A DNA stretch of 15,569 bases from JAWLGW01 sp964569055 (GTDB lineage: Bacteria > Planctomycetota > J058), in NCBI GenBank assembly GCA_964569055.1, contig CAZMSZ010000161.1, positions 1-15,569 of the forward strand, given 5' to 3'. The translations under genes were made by a program, and so were the position numbers. Positions 7,619 to 15,349 of the stretch are shown piece after piece (position 1 is the first letter of the stretch; each line of letters begins with the position of its first letter). The notes beneath the pieces were generated by a model, which was given only the letters and a program-made list of their open reading frames with translations, was not told the origin of the DNA and did no database searches.

Positions 7619-8614
7619 TCAGATCACGAGGTAGCGCAGCAGCTCGCTCTCGGGGCGCGCGGCGGCCAGGCGGGCGAGCAGCGCGAACAGCAGCCCGCCG
7701 AAGGCGCGCGCCCGCGCGAACGCCTCGTCGCGCGCCGGGCGCGCGGCGATCCACCCCAGCAGCTCGGGCTCGGGGCGGCCCGTCGCCTCGAGGAACCAGG
7801 CGTACTCGGCGAGGGCGCGGGCGAGCGGGTCGGCCAGCGCCGGGTCGCCCGCGCAGGCGTCGATCAGCCGCGCGAGCGGCGGCTGCTGCGCCAGCTCCAG
7901 CAGGCGCTCGGGGCCGAGCGGCTGCTCGCGCGCCAGCGCGACCAGGAGCGCGTAGCAGGTCAGCATGCGGCTGAACTTCAGCTTCAGGTTGACCAGGTGA
8001 CTCTTGGGCTTGCGCGCGGGGTCGCGGCGGCGGCGCGCGTGCTCGTAGCTGAGGCACAGCGTCTTCCAGTAGCGGACCACGTCGTTGGCGAGGAACACCG
8101 GGCGGAAGCTCGCCTCGTGCTCGTGGTAGTCGTGGAAGTAGACCCCGATCACCTCCTCGAGCACGCGGCGGTAGACCGCCTCGCCGTGGAGCGGGCGGCT
8201 CTCGAGCAGCAGCAGCAGGCGCGCGGTGAACCAGTTGCGCGCGACGTCGGCCGTCCCGCCGAGGTGCTCGTGGAGGTCGCGCGAGCGGTGGACCTCGAGG
8301 TAGCGGCCGTCGTCGGTGAACTCGGGGAAGCCCTCGGCCCGGCAGGCGCGCACGAGGTCGGCCAGGACGAGGTGCTCGTCGAGCCGCGGGTAGCGCTCGG
8401 GGCCGGTGTGGACCAAGAACAGGTCGAGGTCGGAGTGGGCCGAGGCCTCGAGGCGCCCGAAGGAGCCCGTGGCGTAGATGCACAGGTCGTCGGCGCCGGC
8501 GAGCGAGGGGAGCGAGGCGATCCGCGAGCGCAGGGTGCCCAGGCGCTGCTCGCAGGCGGCCCGCCGGGCGGCGATCACCTCGGGCACGGCAGCGAGAGGA
8601 GGCGGGGAGGTCAC
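7619..8614 (-). CDS. Nucleotidyltransferase-domain protein (DUF294/GlnD-like fold)
   Basis: A 331-residue protein with the polymerase-beta-type nucleotidyltransferase signature GSFGR...HSDLDLFLV: Gly50-Ser51 and the metal-binding Asp62-x-Asp64. A third acidic residue may come from the strand RYLEVH. The C-terminal two thirds is helical, with blocks such as FTARLLLLLES, ANDVVRYWKTLCLSYEH and NLKLKFSRMLTCYALL, which look like a conserved helical module seen with stand-alone nucleotidyltransferases. By family, the reaction transfers a nucleotide to a protein, small molecule or another nucleotide; the acceptor cannot be told. The GTG at 8614 was chosen. A TTG at 8662 in the same frame would add 16 residues, with no Shine-Dalgarno site for either. 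It is the first gene of a probable four-gene leftward operon with the 2H phosphoesterase and two VWA proteins. It is not an obvious CD-NTase, minimal toxin-antitoxin MNT or tRNA nucleotidyltransferase. Confidence 0.85.
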   Translation of the reverse strand: MTSPPPLAAVPEVIAARRAACEQRLGTLRSRIASLPSLAGADDLCIYATGSFGRLEASAHSDLDLFLVHTGPERYPRLDEHLVLADLVRACRAEGFPEFTDDGRYLEVHRSRDLHEHLGGTADVARNWFTARLLLLLESRPLHGEAVYRRVLEEVIGVYFHDYHEHEASFRPVFLANDVVRYWKTLCLSYEHARRRRDPARKPKSHLVNLKLKFSRMLTCYALLVALAREQPLGPERLLELAQQPPLARLIDACAGDPALADPLARALAEYAWFLEATGRPEPELLGWIAARPARDEAFARARAFGGLLFALLARLAAARPESELLRYLVI

Positions 8615-8764
8615 GCCCGCGAGTTTCCCAAATCTCGAAAGTGGGTGGTCGGGTGATTCCAACAGGTGGAGCCGGCCCGCCGTGAGCCATGCAGCTCCAC
8701 GGGTTAGCGCGACGCGTCACCGGCTCGGTCCTTGCAGAGCGAGCGCGAACCGCACGGAGGTCGC
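8615..8764. promoter_or_regulatory. Divergent intergenic control region
   Basis: This 150-bp gap separates the leftward nucleotidyltransferase operon from the rightward lipoprotein operon and must hold start signals for both unless one is part of a longer message. It contains an unusually AT-richer patch with an imperfect palindrome, GAGTTTCCCAAATCTC (8621-8636), and a 7-bp perfect inverted repeat, GTGGAGC (8666-8672) / GCTCCAC (8694-8700), with a 21-base loop. These are candidate operator sites. No -10/-35 pair could be assigned with confidence. Confidence 0.4.
8756..8760 (+). promoter_or_regulatory. Shine-Dalgarno site deciding the start at 8765
   Basis: GGAGG followed by TCGC and the ATG at 8765. 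The frame is open a little further upstream, but this site and the lipoprotein signal peptide that begins here make 8765 the start. Confidence 0.8.
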
Positions 8765-10864
8765 ATGGCACCCGCTCGTACCGCGCTCGTCGCGCTCCTC
8801 TCGCTCACCGCCCTCGCGGCCGGCTGCGCCGAGTCGGGCGGCAGCTCGCGCCGCGGCGCCAGCGCCGCCGGGGTCACGAGCGGGACCGGCGCCGGCGGCG
8901 GCCCCGCCGCCGCGAACCCGATCCCGCCCGCGCCGGCCAGCCAGGGGAGCGCGATCGAGGCCTACAACGCCGACCTCCAGCGCATGTGGGACGCCGTGCG
9001 GCCCATGGCCAAGACGGCGATCGATCAGCAGATCGCGACGCGCCTGGCCGGGCTCAAGCACAGCACCTCGGCCCTCGACCTCGAGATCCTCGCCGTGAGC
9101 GGCGTGACGCTCGACGCGCAGGTCGCGCCCGGGCTGACCCGCCTCGCCACCGACGGCGTGACGCTGCGCCTGCCGCGCCAGGGCACGTGGGAGGTCCGGC
9201 TCCCGCTGCAGGCGCGGGTCACGGTCAAGCTCGGCGGCTTCCAGCCGGCGGTGGACATCCCGATCACGCTGGTGATCACCGGGCTCAGCATCGAGGTCGA
9301 CGCGCAGTTCGACGTCAGCGACCCCACCCGCCCGCGGCTGTCGCAGCTCGGCCGCCCGGCGATCACGTTCCAGGTGCGGATCGACTCCACCTTCCCCCTG
9401 ATCACCCAGCTCACGGGCGCGCTCACGCCGGTCGCCAACTGGCTGGCGCACCGCGCGCTCGACGCGGCGCTCGCCAACCTCCTGCCCACCCTCGGCAGCC
9501 TCGGCAGCCTGGCCGGGCCGATCCCCGGCGACGGCGCGCCCGCCTGGGCCGACTCGGGGATCGCGACCCCGTTCGAGGAGGTGGTCACCAACGTCGACCG
9601 CAAGCTCCGCCGCCACCACCTGCCGCACGGCACGCTCCTGTGCGCCTACGTCGACCAGCCCTCCCTCGACACCTGGCTCACGGCCTACCGCGACGGCGGG
9701 CCGGGCATGGTGGGCAACGTGACCCACTACGAGGACGGCGGGGACTCGGCCATCTGGACCGGGCACTACGTGGCCTCGCAGGCGTTCCGCTACGGGGTCA
9801 CCGGCGACAGCGAGGCGCTCGACAACCTGGCCCACGCGGTGGCCGGGGTCGGCAAGCTGCTCGACGTCAACGGCGGGACCGGCCTGCTGGCCCGCGTCGC
9901 GGCGCCCGCCGGCACGGTGGTCGGCGACCGGATCCAGCACGACGGCGTGTTCCGCTCGGCCGTGATCAACGGGCAGACCTGGCTCGGTCGCCAGGGGAGC
10001 AACGGGATCTCGCGCGACCAGTACAGCGGGGTGTTCTTCGGGCTCGCCATGGCCTACGAGCTCGCGCCGCAGCTCCGGCCCGACTGCCAGCGGCGGATCG
10101 AGCAGATGCTCGACTACCTGATCGCGCGCGGCTGGGTGATCGACGAGGACCGCCCGGCCTTCACCGGCGTGCAGGGCGGGAGCCGCGGCCCGACCTTCTG
10201 GGCCGGCGTCGGCTACCAGAAGCTGGCCTTCCTGCTGATCGGGCACCGCATGAACCCCGCCAAGTACCGCGCCGAGCTCGCGGCCGCGGGCGGGCTGGCG
10301 GAGAGCGCCTGGATCGGGCTGTGGAGCGCCACGTTCGGCGTCGACCACTACTACAAGTACAACCTCTCGCACATCGGCCTCTACAACTACTTCCGCCTCG
10401 AGACCGACCCCGGCCGCTGGGCCGCCATGCTGCGCGGCTACCTCATGGTCGAGCGCTACGTGGGGCACCACCGCAACGCGCACTTCGACCTGATCCAGAG
10501 CACGATCGACCCGAGCACGCGCGCCACGTTGTTCCCCCAGACTCGCGAGGTGATCCGGCGCTTCTTGAACCGGCCGCACCGCCGCGTGGCGCCCCCGGTG
10601 GTCGACCTCTCGGGCGTGCAGTGGGTGACGATCAGCCAGACCGGCTACACGCAGGTCAACGGCAGCATGCAGATCCAGACCACCTCCACGCAGATGCCGT
10701 CGGAGCCGCTCGACATCACGCTGCGCTACCCCGAGAGCAACTTCATCTGGCAGCGCGACCCCTTCCGTCCCGCGCGGCCCAACGAGGGGAACGCCCGCGA
10801 GGAGAAGCACGGCCTCGACCTCGTGCTCCCCTACTGGATGGGCCGCTACTACGGCGCGTTCTGA
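8765..10864 (+). CDS. Large lipoprotein: beta-rich (TULIP-like?) domain plus probable alpha/alpha-barrel domain
   Basis: A 699-residue lipoprotein. The signal peptide runs to Cys21 in LTALAAGC, followed by a Ser/Gly/Ala linker to about residue 60. Residues about 85-255 alternate short beta strands (VTLDAQVAPGL, GVTLRLP, RVTVKLGGF, ITLVITGLSIEVDAQFDVSD) and end in a long amphipathic helix (LTPVANWLAHRALDAALANLL). This resembles TULIP-type lipid-binding proteins, a low-confidence guess. From about 268 to 600 there are repeated helix-loop-helix units rich in aromatic, Gly and His residues (YEDGGDSAIWTGHYVASQAF, GVFFGLAMAYELAP, GVGYQKLAFLLIGH, HYYKYNLSHIGLYNYF), typical of six-hairpin alpha/alpha-barrel enzymes or glycan-binding folds. 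A C-terminal part of about 90 residues follows. A periplasmic or outer-membrane role on glycans or lipids is inferred. No named family is recognised. The neighbouring LtaS-like gene supports an envelope job. Confidence 0.85.
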   Translation: MAPARTALVALLSLTALAAGCAESGGSSRRGASAAGVTSGTGAGGGPAAANPIPPAPASQGSAIEAYNADLQRMWDAVRPMAKTAIDQQIATRLAGLKHSTSALDLEILAVSGVTLDAQVAPGLTRLATDGVTLRLPRQGTWEVRLPLQARVTVKLGGFQPAVDIPITLVITGLSIEVDAQFDVSDPTRPRLSQLGRPAITFQVRIDSTFPLITQLTGALTPVANWLAHRALDAALANLLPTLGSLGSLAGPIPGDGAPAWADSGIATPFEEVVTNVDRKLRRHHLPHGTLLCAYVDQPSLDTWLTAYRDGGPGMVGNVTHYEDGGDSAIWTGHYVASQAFRYGVTGDSEALDNLAHAVAGVGKLLDVNGGTGLLARVAAPAGTVVGDRIQHDGVFRSAVINGQTWLGRQGSNGISRDQYSGVFFGLAMAYELAPQLRPDCQRRIEQMLDYLIARGWVIDEDRPAFTGVQGGSRGPTFWAGVGYQKLAFLLIGHRMNPAKYRAELAAAGGLAESAWIGLWSATFGVDHYYKYNLSHIGLYNYFRLETDPGRWAAMLRGYLMVERYVGHHRNAHFDLIQSTIDPSTRATLFPQTREVIRRFLNRPHRRVAPPVVDLSGVQWVTISQTGYTQVNGSMQIQTTSTQMPSEPLDITLRYPESNFIWQRDPFRPARPNEGNAREEKHGLDLVLPYWMGRYYGAF

Positions 10865-10899
10865 CTGACGCCCGAGGGACCTCGTCCACGGTGAACGCC

Positions 10900-10921
10900 G
10901 GCGCCCACTTATAGTGGCGCC
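10900..10921 (+). promoter_or_regulatory. Hairpin overlapping the LtaS-like start codon
   Basis: GGCG-C-CCACT (10900-10909, one bulged C) pairs with AGTGG-CGCC (10913-10921) across a three-base TAT loop: 9 bp of stem. It falls in the 49-bp gap after the lipoprotein gene, has no T run, and covers the first GTG start (10914). It could therefore limit initiation at that codon or act as a weak processing or attenuation element rather than a terminator. Function is inferred only. Confidence 0.35.
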
Positions 10922-13223
10922 CGTGGAAGAAGGACCCACGGGCGAGGCGCTGCTCTGCTGGCGCGAGGCCGCGCGGCGCCTGGGCGCCGGGCTGCGGGCC
11001 AGCCGCGGCGCGCTCGCCGCGTGGGCGGTCGCCGCGCTGGCGCTGCTCGTCCAGCAGGAGACGCGGCTGCTCGGCGGCGCGCACGGGAACCACGGCGGGT
11101 TCGCGCTGTCGGTGTTCGGGCTCGCGACGACGGCGCTCGCGCTCCCGCTCCTGCGCGCGAGTGCCGCCGACCCGGCGCGCGTCACCGGGCGGGCGCTCGC
11201 GTGCATCGCGGGCGTGGCGATCCTGCGGGTCGGGCTCGCCGCGCACCCACGCACCGACGCGCTCCTGATTCAGTCCCCGAGCGCGCAGCTGCTGGTGCTG
11301 ATCGTCGCCGCGCTCGGCGCGGCCGCGGCGCTGCTGCGCGTCGAGGCGCGCGCCCTGGCGCGCGGGGCCTGGTCGACCTCCGCGGGGCGGACCGCGCTGG
11401 TCTCGGGCGGGCTCGTCCTCGCGGCGATCGTGCTGGTCGCCGCCGGTGAGAGCGCGCAGTGGCTGGCGATCACGGGCGGCGAGGCGAGCCGGGCCGCGAG
11501 CTCGCTCCCGGCGCTCGCGCTGAACGCCGTGGCCGTGGCCGCCCTCCTGGCGGTCGCGCTGGGCGCCACCGCTCGGCCGGCGCTGGCGCTCGCCGCGGTC
11601 GGCGCGCTCTACGCGGGGCTCCACGTCGCCAACCTGATCAAGCTGGACCTGCTGCGCGCGCCGCTGAGCGTGTTCGACCTGCGCGTGGTGCGTGACTTCC
11701 TCCGCCTGGGCGTGGTCGGTCCCGAGCACGTCCTCCTGGTCGGGCTCGCGGTCGCCGCGTCGGGCTTCGCGCTGTGGCGCGCTTCGGCGCCGGCGCTCGC
11801 GCCGCGCGGGCGGGTGGCGTATGGCGTCGCCGGGCTGGCGGCGCTGGCGCTCCTCGCCTCGGGCCACCGGGCGGAGGGGCCGCGCGAGCTGCTGCGCGGG
11901 CTGGGCGTCTACCCGCGCACCGCCGAGCCGCGCGAGTCGGTCGTCCGCAACGGCCTGTTGCTCGAGCTGCTCCTCGCCACGCACGCGCTCACCGCGGCGC
12001 CGCCCCCCGGCTACGGTCCGGAGGCCGTCGCCGCCGCGCTCGCCGCGCACCCCGCTCCCCCTCCGCCCCACGCGCCCGCGCGGCCGATCAACCTGATCGT
12101 GTACTTCGTGGAGGCCCTCACCGATCCGCGGGCGCTCGGGTTCGACTGCGCCCCCGACCCGATCCCCACGTTCCGCGCCCTGCGCGAGGCGCACGGCGAG
12201 AGCTGGATCGTGTCGCCCGTGTTCGGCGGGTTGTCGGCCAACGCCGAGTTCGAGCTGATCAGCGGCATGAGCATGGCGTTCCTCCCCCGCGACTCCTGCC
12301 CGTTCAAGGAGTACGTCGGGCGCGACCTGCCGGCGCTGCCGCGCGCGCTCGCCGCGCGGGGTTACCGCACGGTGGCGATCCACGCCGAGCCGCTGGCGTT
12401 CTACGGGCGCGAGACGATCTACCCCCTGCTCGGCTACGAGCAGGCGATCAGCGTGGCCGACGACCCCGCGGCCGAGCGCGACGTCGCCGGGCGCCGGCCC
12501 TCCGACGAGGCCGTGGTCGGGCGCGTGATCCGCGAGGCGGCGGCGAGCGACGACCGCCCGTTCTTCTTCTTCGTGGGGCCGAACTCCACCCACTGGCCCT
12601 GGCATCCGGCCAACCGCGCCGAGCGGATCACGGTCCGGACCTCGCTCCCGGCGGACGACCGGGCGGAGCTCGAGGCGTACCTCGGCGCGGTCCGGATCGC
12701 CGACCGCGCGCTGGCGCGCCTGATCGAGCACTTCTCCCGCTCGAGCGAGCCCACCGCGATCCTGGTCCTGGGCGATCACCTCCCGGCGCTGTCGAGCGCG
12801 GCCTACGCGGCGGGGGGCGAGGTCCGCGTGGACTGGAGCGCGCGGGCCGGGCGCATGGACCTGCGCGGGGACGACGCCTCGCGCCGCGCGGCCTACCGAG
12901 TGCCGGCCGCGCTGTGGACCAACTACCGCGCCGAGCCCCGCCCGTTCACGATCAGCATGAACTACGTCCCGGCCCTGCTGCTCGAGGAGGCCGGCGTCCC
13001 GGCGGAGGGGTTCTTGGGCTTCACCGCCGCGCTCAGGCGCGAGCTGCCGGTGCTGGGACGTTTCCTGCAGGGGCCCGACGGCGTGGCCCACTGGCTCGAG
13101 GCCGTGCCCGCTCGGCTCGAGCCGCCGCTGCACGACTACCGCACCGTCCAGTACGACCTGCTGCTCGGGGACGAGCACGCGGCCCGGGCCGCGAGCGCCG
13201 CCCCGGTGGGAGCGCCCCGGTGA
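10914..13223 (+). CDS. LtaS/MdoB-type phosphoglycerol transferase family membrane protein (sulfatase fold)
   Basis: A 769-residue polytopic enzyme of the LTA synthase/alkaline phosphatase superfamily, which by family transfers phosphoglycerol or related phospho-groups from phospholipid head groups to an envelope acceptor. The N-terminal 320 residues hold about eight or nine hydrophobic spans (the S. aureus LtaS type has five), then the catalytic domain faces the periplasm. Metal and catalytic residues can be placed: Glu400 in VYFVEAL, the nucleophile position Ser441 in GGLSANAEFELISG, THWPWHP in the substrate region, and Asp621-His622 in LVLGDHLP. The spacing from acid to nucleophile to DH (41 and 180) matches S. 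aureus LtaS (45 and 175), where the nucleophile is a Thr. Serine here is unusual. The first GTG (10914) lies in a hairpin; GTG 10923 is an alternative start. The stop overlaps the next gene's GTG by four bases. The acceptor is unknown; in a Gram-negative it could be a periplasmic glucan or surface glycan. Confidence 0.9.
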   Translation: MAPVEEGPTGEALLCWREAARRLGAGLRASRGALAAWAVAALALLVQQETRLLGGAHGNHGGFALSVFGLATTALALPLLRASAADPARVTGRALACIAGVAILRVGLAAHPRTDALLIQSPSAQLLVLIVAALGAAAALLRVEARALARGAWSTSAGRTALVSGGLVLAAIVLVAAGESAQWLAITGGEASRAASSLPALALNAVAVAALLAVALGATARPALALAAVGALYAGLHVANLIKLDLLRAPLSVFDLRVVRDFLRLGVVGPEHVLLVGLAVAASGFALWRASAPALAPRGRVAYGVAGLAALALLASGHRAEGPRELLRGLGVYPRTAEPRESVVRNGLLLELLLATHALTAAPPPGYGPEAVAAALAAHPAPPPPHAPARPINLIVYFVEALTDPRALGFDCAPDPIPTFRALREAHGESWIVSPVFGGLSANAEFELISGMSMAFLPRDSCPFKEYVGRDLPALPRALAARGYRTVAIHAEPLAFYGRETIYPLLGYEQAISVADDPAAERDVAGRRPSDEAVVGRVIREAAASDDRPFFFFVGPNSTHWPWHPANRAERITVRTSLPADDRAELEAYLGAVRIADRALARLIEHFSRSSEPTAILVLGDHLPALSSAAYAAGGEVRVDWSARAGRMDLRGDDASRRAAYRVPAALWTNYRAEPRPFTISMNYVPALLLEEAGVPAEGFLGFTAALRRELPVLGRFLQGPDGVAHWLEAVPARLEPPLHDYRTVQYDLLLGDEHAARAASAAPVGAPR

Positions 13224-15349
13224 GCCCCTCCGCCCACACCTGGAAGACGCCGCTCGAGCCCCTGTTCCGACCGCGCGCGGTGGCGGTGATCGGCGCCAGC
13301 CGACGCGCAGCGGCGATCGGACACCTCGTGGTGCGCAACCTGATCGACTTCGGCTTCACCGGTCCGATCTACCCGGTGAACCCCGCGGCCCGCTCGGTGC
13401 GCGGGATCCGCTGCCACGCCTCGCTGGACGAGGTGCCCGACGAGGTCGACCTCGTCGTGCTGGTGATCCCCGCCGAGGCGGTGTCCGAGGCGCTCGAGGC
13501 GTGCGGCCGCAAGGGGGTGCGCGCGGCGGTCGTGATCTCGGCCGGGTTCAAGGAGAGCGGCGGCGAGGGCGCGCGGCGCGAGCGCGAGCTGCGGGAGCGG
13601 GCGGCCGCCCTCGGGATCCGCCTGGTCGGGCCCAACTGCATGGGCGTGATCGACACCCACCCCGACGTCCGGCTCAACGCCTCGTTCGCGGCCGCCTTCC
13701 CGCAGGTGGGCAACGTGGCCTTCGCCAGCCAGAGCGGCGCGCTCGGCGAGGTGCTGCTCGCGCGCGCGCGCGAGCTCGACCTGGGGCTGTCGGCCTTCGC
13801 CAGCCTGGGCAACAAGGCCGACGTCGGCGGCAACGACCTCCTGGAGTGGTGGGGCGCGGACCCGCGCACGCGCGTGATCCTGCTGTACCTCGAGAGCCTC
13901 GACGAGCCGCGTCGGTTCGCGGAGCTGGCCCGGCGGATCACCCGGGCCGGCAAGCCGGTGCTGATGGTCAAGTCGGGCCGCACGGCGGCGGGGGCGCGGG
14001 CGAGCGCCTCGCACACCGGCGCGCTGGCCGGCGTCGACCGGGTCATGACCACCTTCCTCGAGCAGTGCGGCGTGCTGCGCGTGACGCGCGTGGGCGGGCT
14101 GTTCGACCTGGCGCGCGCCTTCGCGCACCAGCCGGTCCCCCGCGGGCCGCGGGTGGCGATCGTGACCAACGCCGGCGGCCCCGGGATCATGGCGGCCGAC
14201 GCCGCCACCGCGTACGGGCTCGAGATCGCGACGCTCAGCGCGCAGACCGTGACCGCCCTCGAGGAGGTCCTCCCGCCCGAGGCCTCGACGGCCAACCCGG
14301 TCGACACGATCGCCACCGCCGGGGCGCGCGCCTTCGGCGCCTGCGTGGCGTCCCTGTTGACCGACCCCGGCGTGGACGCGCTCCTGCCGATCTTCGTGGG
14401 CCCCGGCAACACCGACGTGCGCGCGGTGGCCGAGGAGGTCGTGCGCAAGGTGGCGCTGGCGCGCGAGGTGGGCGCCGGAGGCAAGCCGGTGCTCGCCTGC
14501 TTCATGGGCGGGCGCGCGGCCGAGGCGCGCGGCGTGTTCCAGCAGGCGGGGATCCCCTCCTACGACTTCCCCGAGGACGCCGCGCAGGCGCTGGGCGCCA
14601 TGGCCCGCTTCCGTCGCTGGCTGGGGCGCCCCCCGGGCACGGTCCCCGAGCTCGAGCTCGACCTCGCGCGGACCCATGAGCTGCTCGCGGGGCCGCCCGG
14701 CTGGCTCCCCGCCGAGCGCGCGTTCGCGCTCCTCGAGGCGGCGGGGATCCCCGTCGCGGCGCGGGCTCACGCCGGCTCCCCCGAGGAGGCGGGCGAGCGG
14801 GCCGCCGCCCTCGGGACGTGGCCGCTGGTGCTCAAGTGGGACCATCCCGAGCACCTCCACAAGTCGGAGGGCGGCGGCGTGCGGCTCGGGCTGCGCGACC
14901 CCGGCGAGGTGACCCGCGCGGCGGAGCAGATGGCTGCCACCCTGGGCGCTCGCCAGCGGGGCGGGAGGTTCTTGCTGCAGCAGCAGGTGGACGCGACCCG
15001 CGAGCTGATCGTCGGCGCCAAGCGCGACCCGGCCGTCGGGCCGGTGGTAGTAGTCGGCCTGGGCGGGATCCACACCGAGGTGCTCGGCGATGTGGCGCTG
15101 CGCGTCCTGCCGCTCACCGACCGTGACGCCGCGGACATGCTGAGCGAGCTCCGCGGGGCCCCGCTGCTGCACGGCCACCGCGGGGCACCCGGCGTCGACC
15201 TCCCCGCCGTCGAGGACGCGCTCCTGCGCCTGGCCGCGCTGGTCGAGGCCTGCCCGCGGATCGCGGAGCTCGACGTGAACCCGCTCCTGGCGCACGAGCC
15301 CGGCGGCGGCGTGGTGGCCGTCGACGCGCGGGTGCGGACCGCGGAATAG
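13220..15349 (+). CDS. NDP-forming acyl-CoA synthetase (ACD/acetate-CoA ligase type, fused subunits)
   Basis: A 709-residue enzyme that by family interconverts acyl-CoA + ADP + Pi with acid + CoA + ATP. Domain order: CoA-binding Rossmann domain (about 15-140, AVAVIGASRR), succinyl-CoA synthetase-like ligase domains (about 150-460, with GPNCMGVID, ASQSGALGE, NKADVGGNDLLEWW and the phospho-His loop ASASHTGALAG, His265), and a C-terminal ATP-grasp domain (about 490-700, LVLKWDHPEHLHKSEGGGVRLGL, ELIVGAKRDP, VVVVGLGGIHTEVLGDVALR, ELDVNPLLA). It has both alpha and beta parts fused, and no GNAT domain, so it is not a Pat-type protein acetyltransferase. The GTG at 13220 overlaps the LtaS-like stop (GTGA), indicating coupling. 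The acid substrate cannot be read from sequence. The pairing of central acyl metabolism with an envelope transferase is not a familiar one. Confidence 0.93.
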   Translation: MSPSAHTWKTPLEPLFRPRAVAVIGASRRAAAIGHLVVRNLIDFGFTGPIYPVNPAARSVRGIRCHASLDEVPDEVDLVVLVIPAEAVSEALEACGRKGVRAAVVISAGFKESGGEGARRERELRERAAALGIRLVGPNCMGVIDTHPDVRLNASFAAAFPQVGNVAFASQSGALGEVLLARARELDLGLSAFASLGNKADVGGNDLLEWWGADPRTRVILLYLESLDEPRRFAELARRITRAGKPVLMVKSGRTAAGARASASHTGALAGVDRVMTTFLEQCGVLRVTRVGGLFDLARAFAHQPVPRGPRVAIVTNAGGPGIMAADAATAYGLEIATLSAQTVTALEEVLPPEASTANPVDTIATAGARAFGACVASLLTDPGVDALLPIFVGPGNTDVRAVAEEVVRKVALAREVGAGGKPVLACFMGGRAAEARGVFQQAGIPSYDFPEDAAQALGAMARFRRWLGRPPGTVPELELDLARTHELLAGPPGWLPAERAFALLEAAGIPVAARAHAGSPEEAGERAAALGTWPLVLKWDHPEHLHKSEGGGVRLGLRDPGEVTRAAEQMAATLGARQRGGRFLLQQQVDATRELIVGAKRDPAVGPVVVVGLGGIHTEVLGDVALRVLPLTDRDAADMLSELRGAPLLHGHRGAPGVDLPAVEDALLRLAALVEACPRIAELDVNPLLAHEPGGGVVAVDARVRTAE

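Noticed and set aside
7619..8614. Nucleotidyltransferase as a CBASS CD-NTase or MNT/HEPN toxin-antitoxin partner
   Set aside because: No adjacent HEPN gene, no Cap2/Cap3-like genes and no typical effector are seen; length and helical C-terminal blocks differ from minimal MNT proteins. A signalling role is kept only as a hypothesis.
10865..10913. Intrinsic terminator after the large lipoprotein gene
   Set aside because: The only hairpin there has no T run and overlaps the next start codon, so read-through into the LtaS-like gene is more likely.
10743..13178. Open frame of 811 codons on the minus strand opposite the LtaS-like gene
   Set aside because: It has no recognisable motif and is Arg/Gln/Gly-rich; the plus strand has membrane spans and a full catalytic set.
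13220..15349. Pat-type lysine acetyltransferase (GNAT fused to an ACD-like domain)
   Set aside because: No GNAT domain is present; the protein ends in the ATP-grasp domain and keeps the active-site His265.
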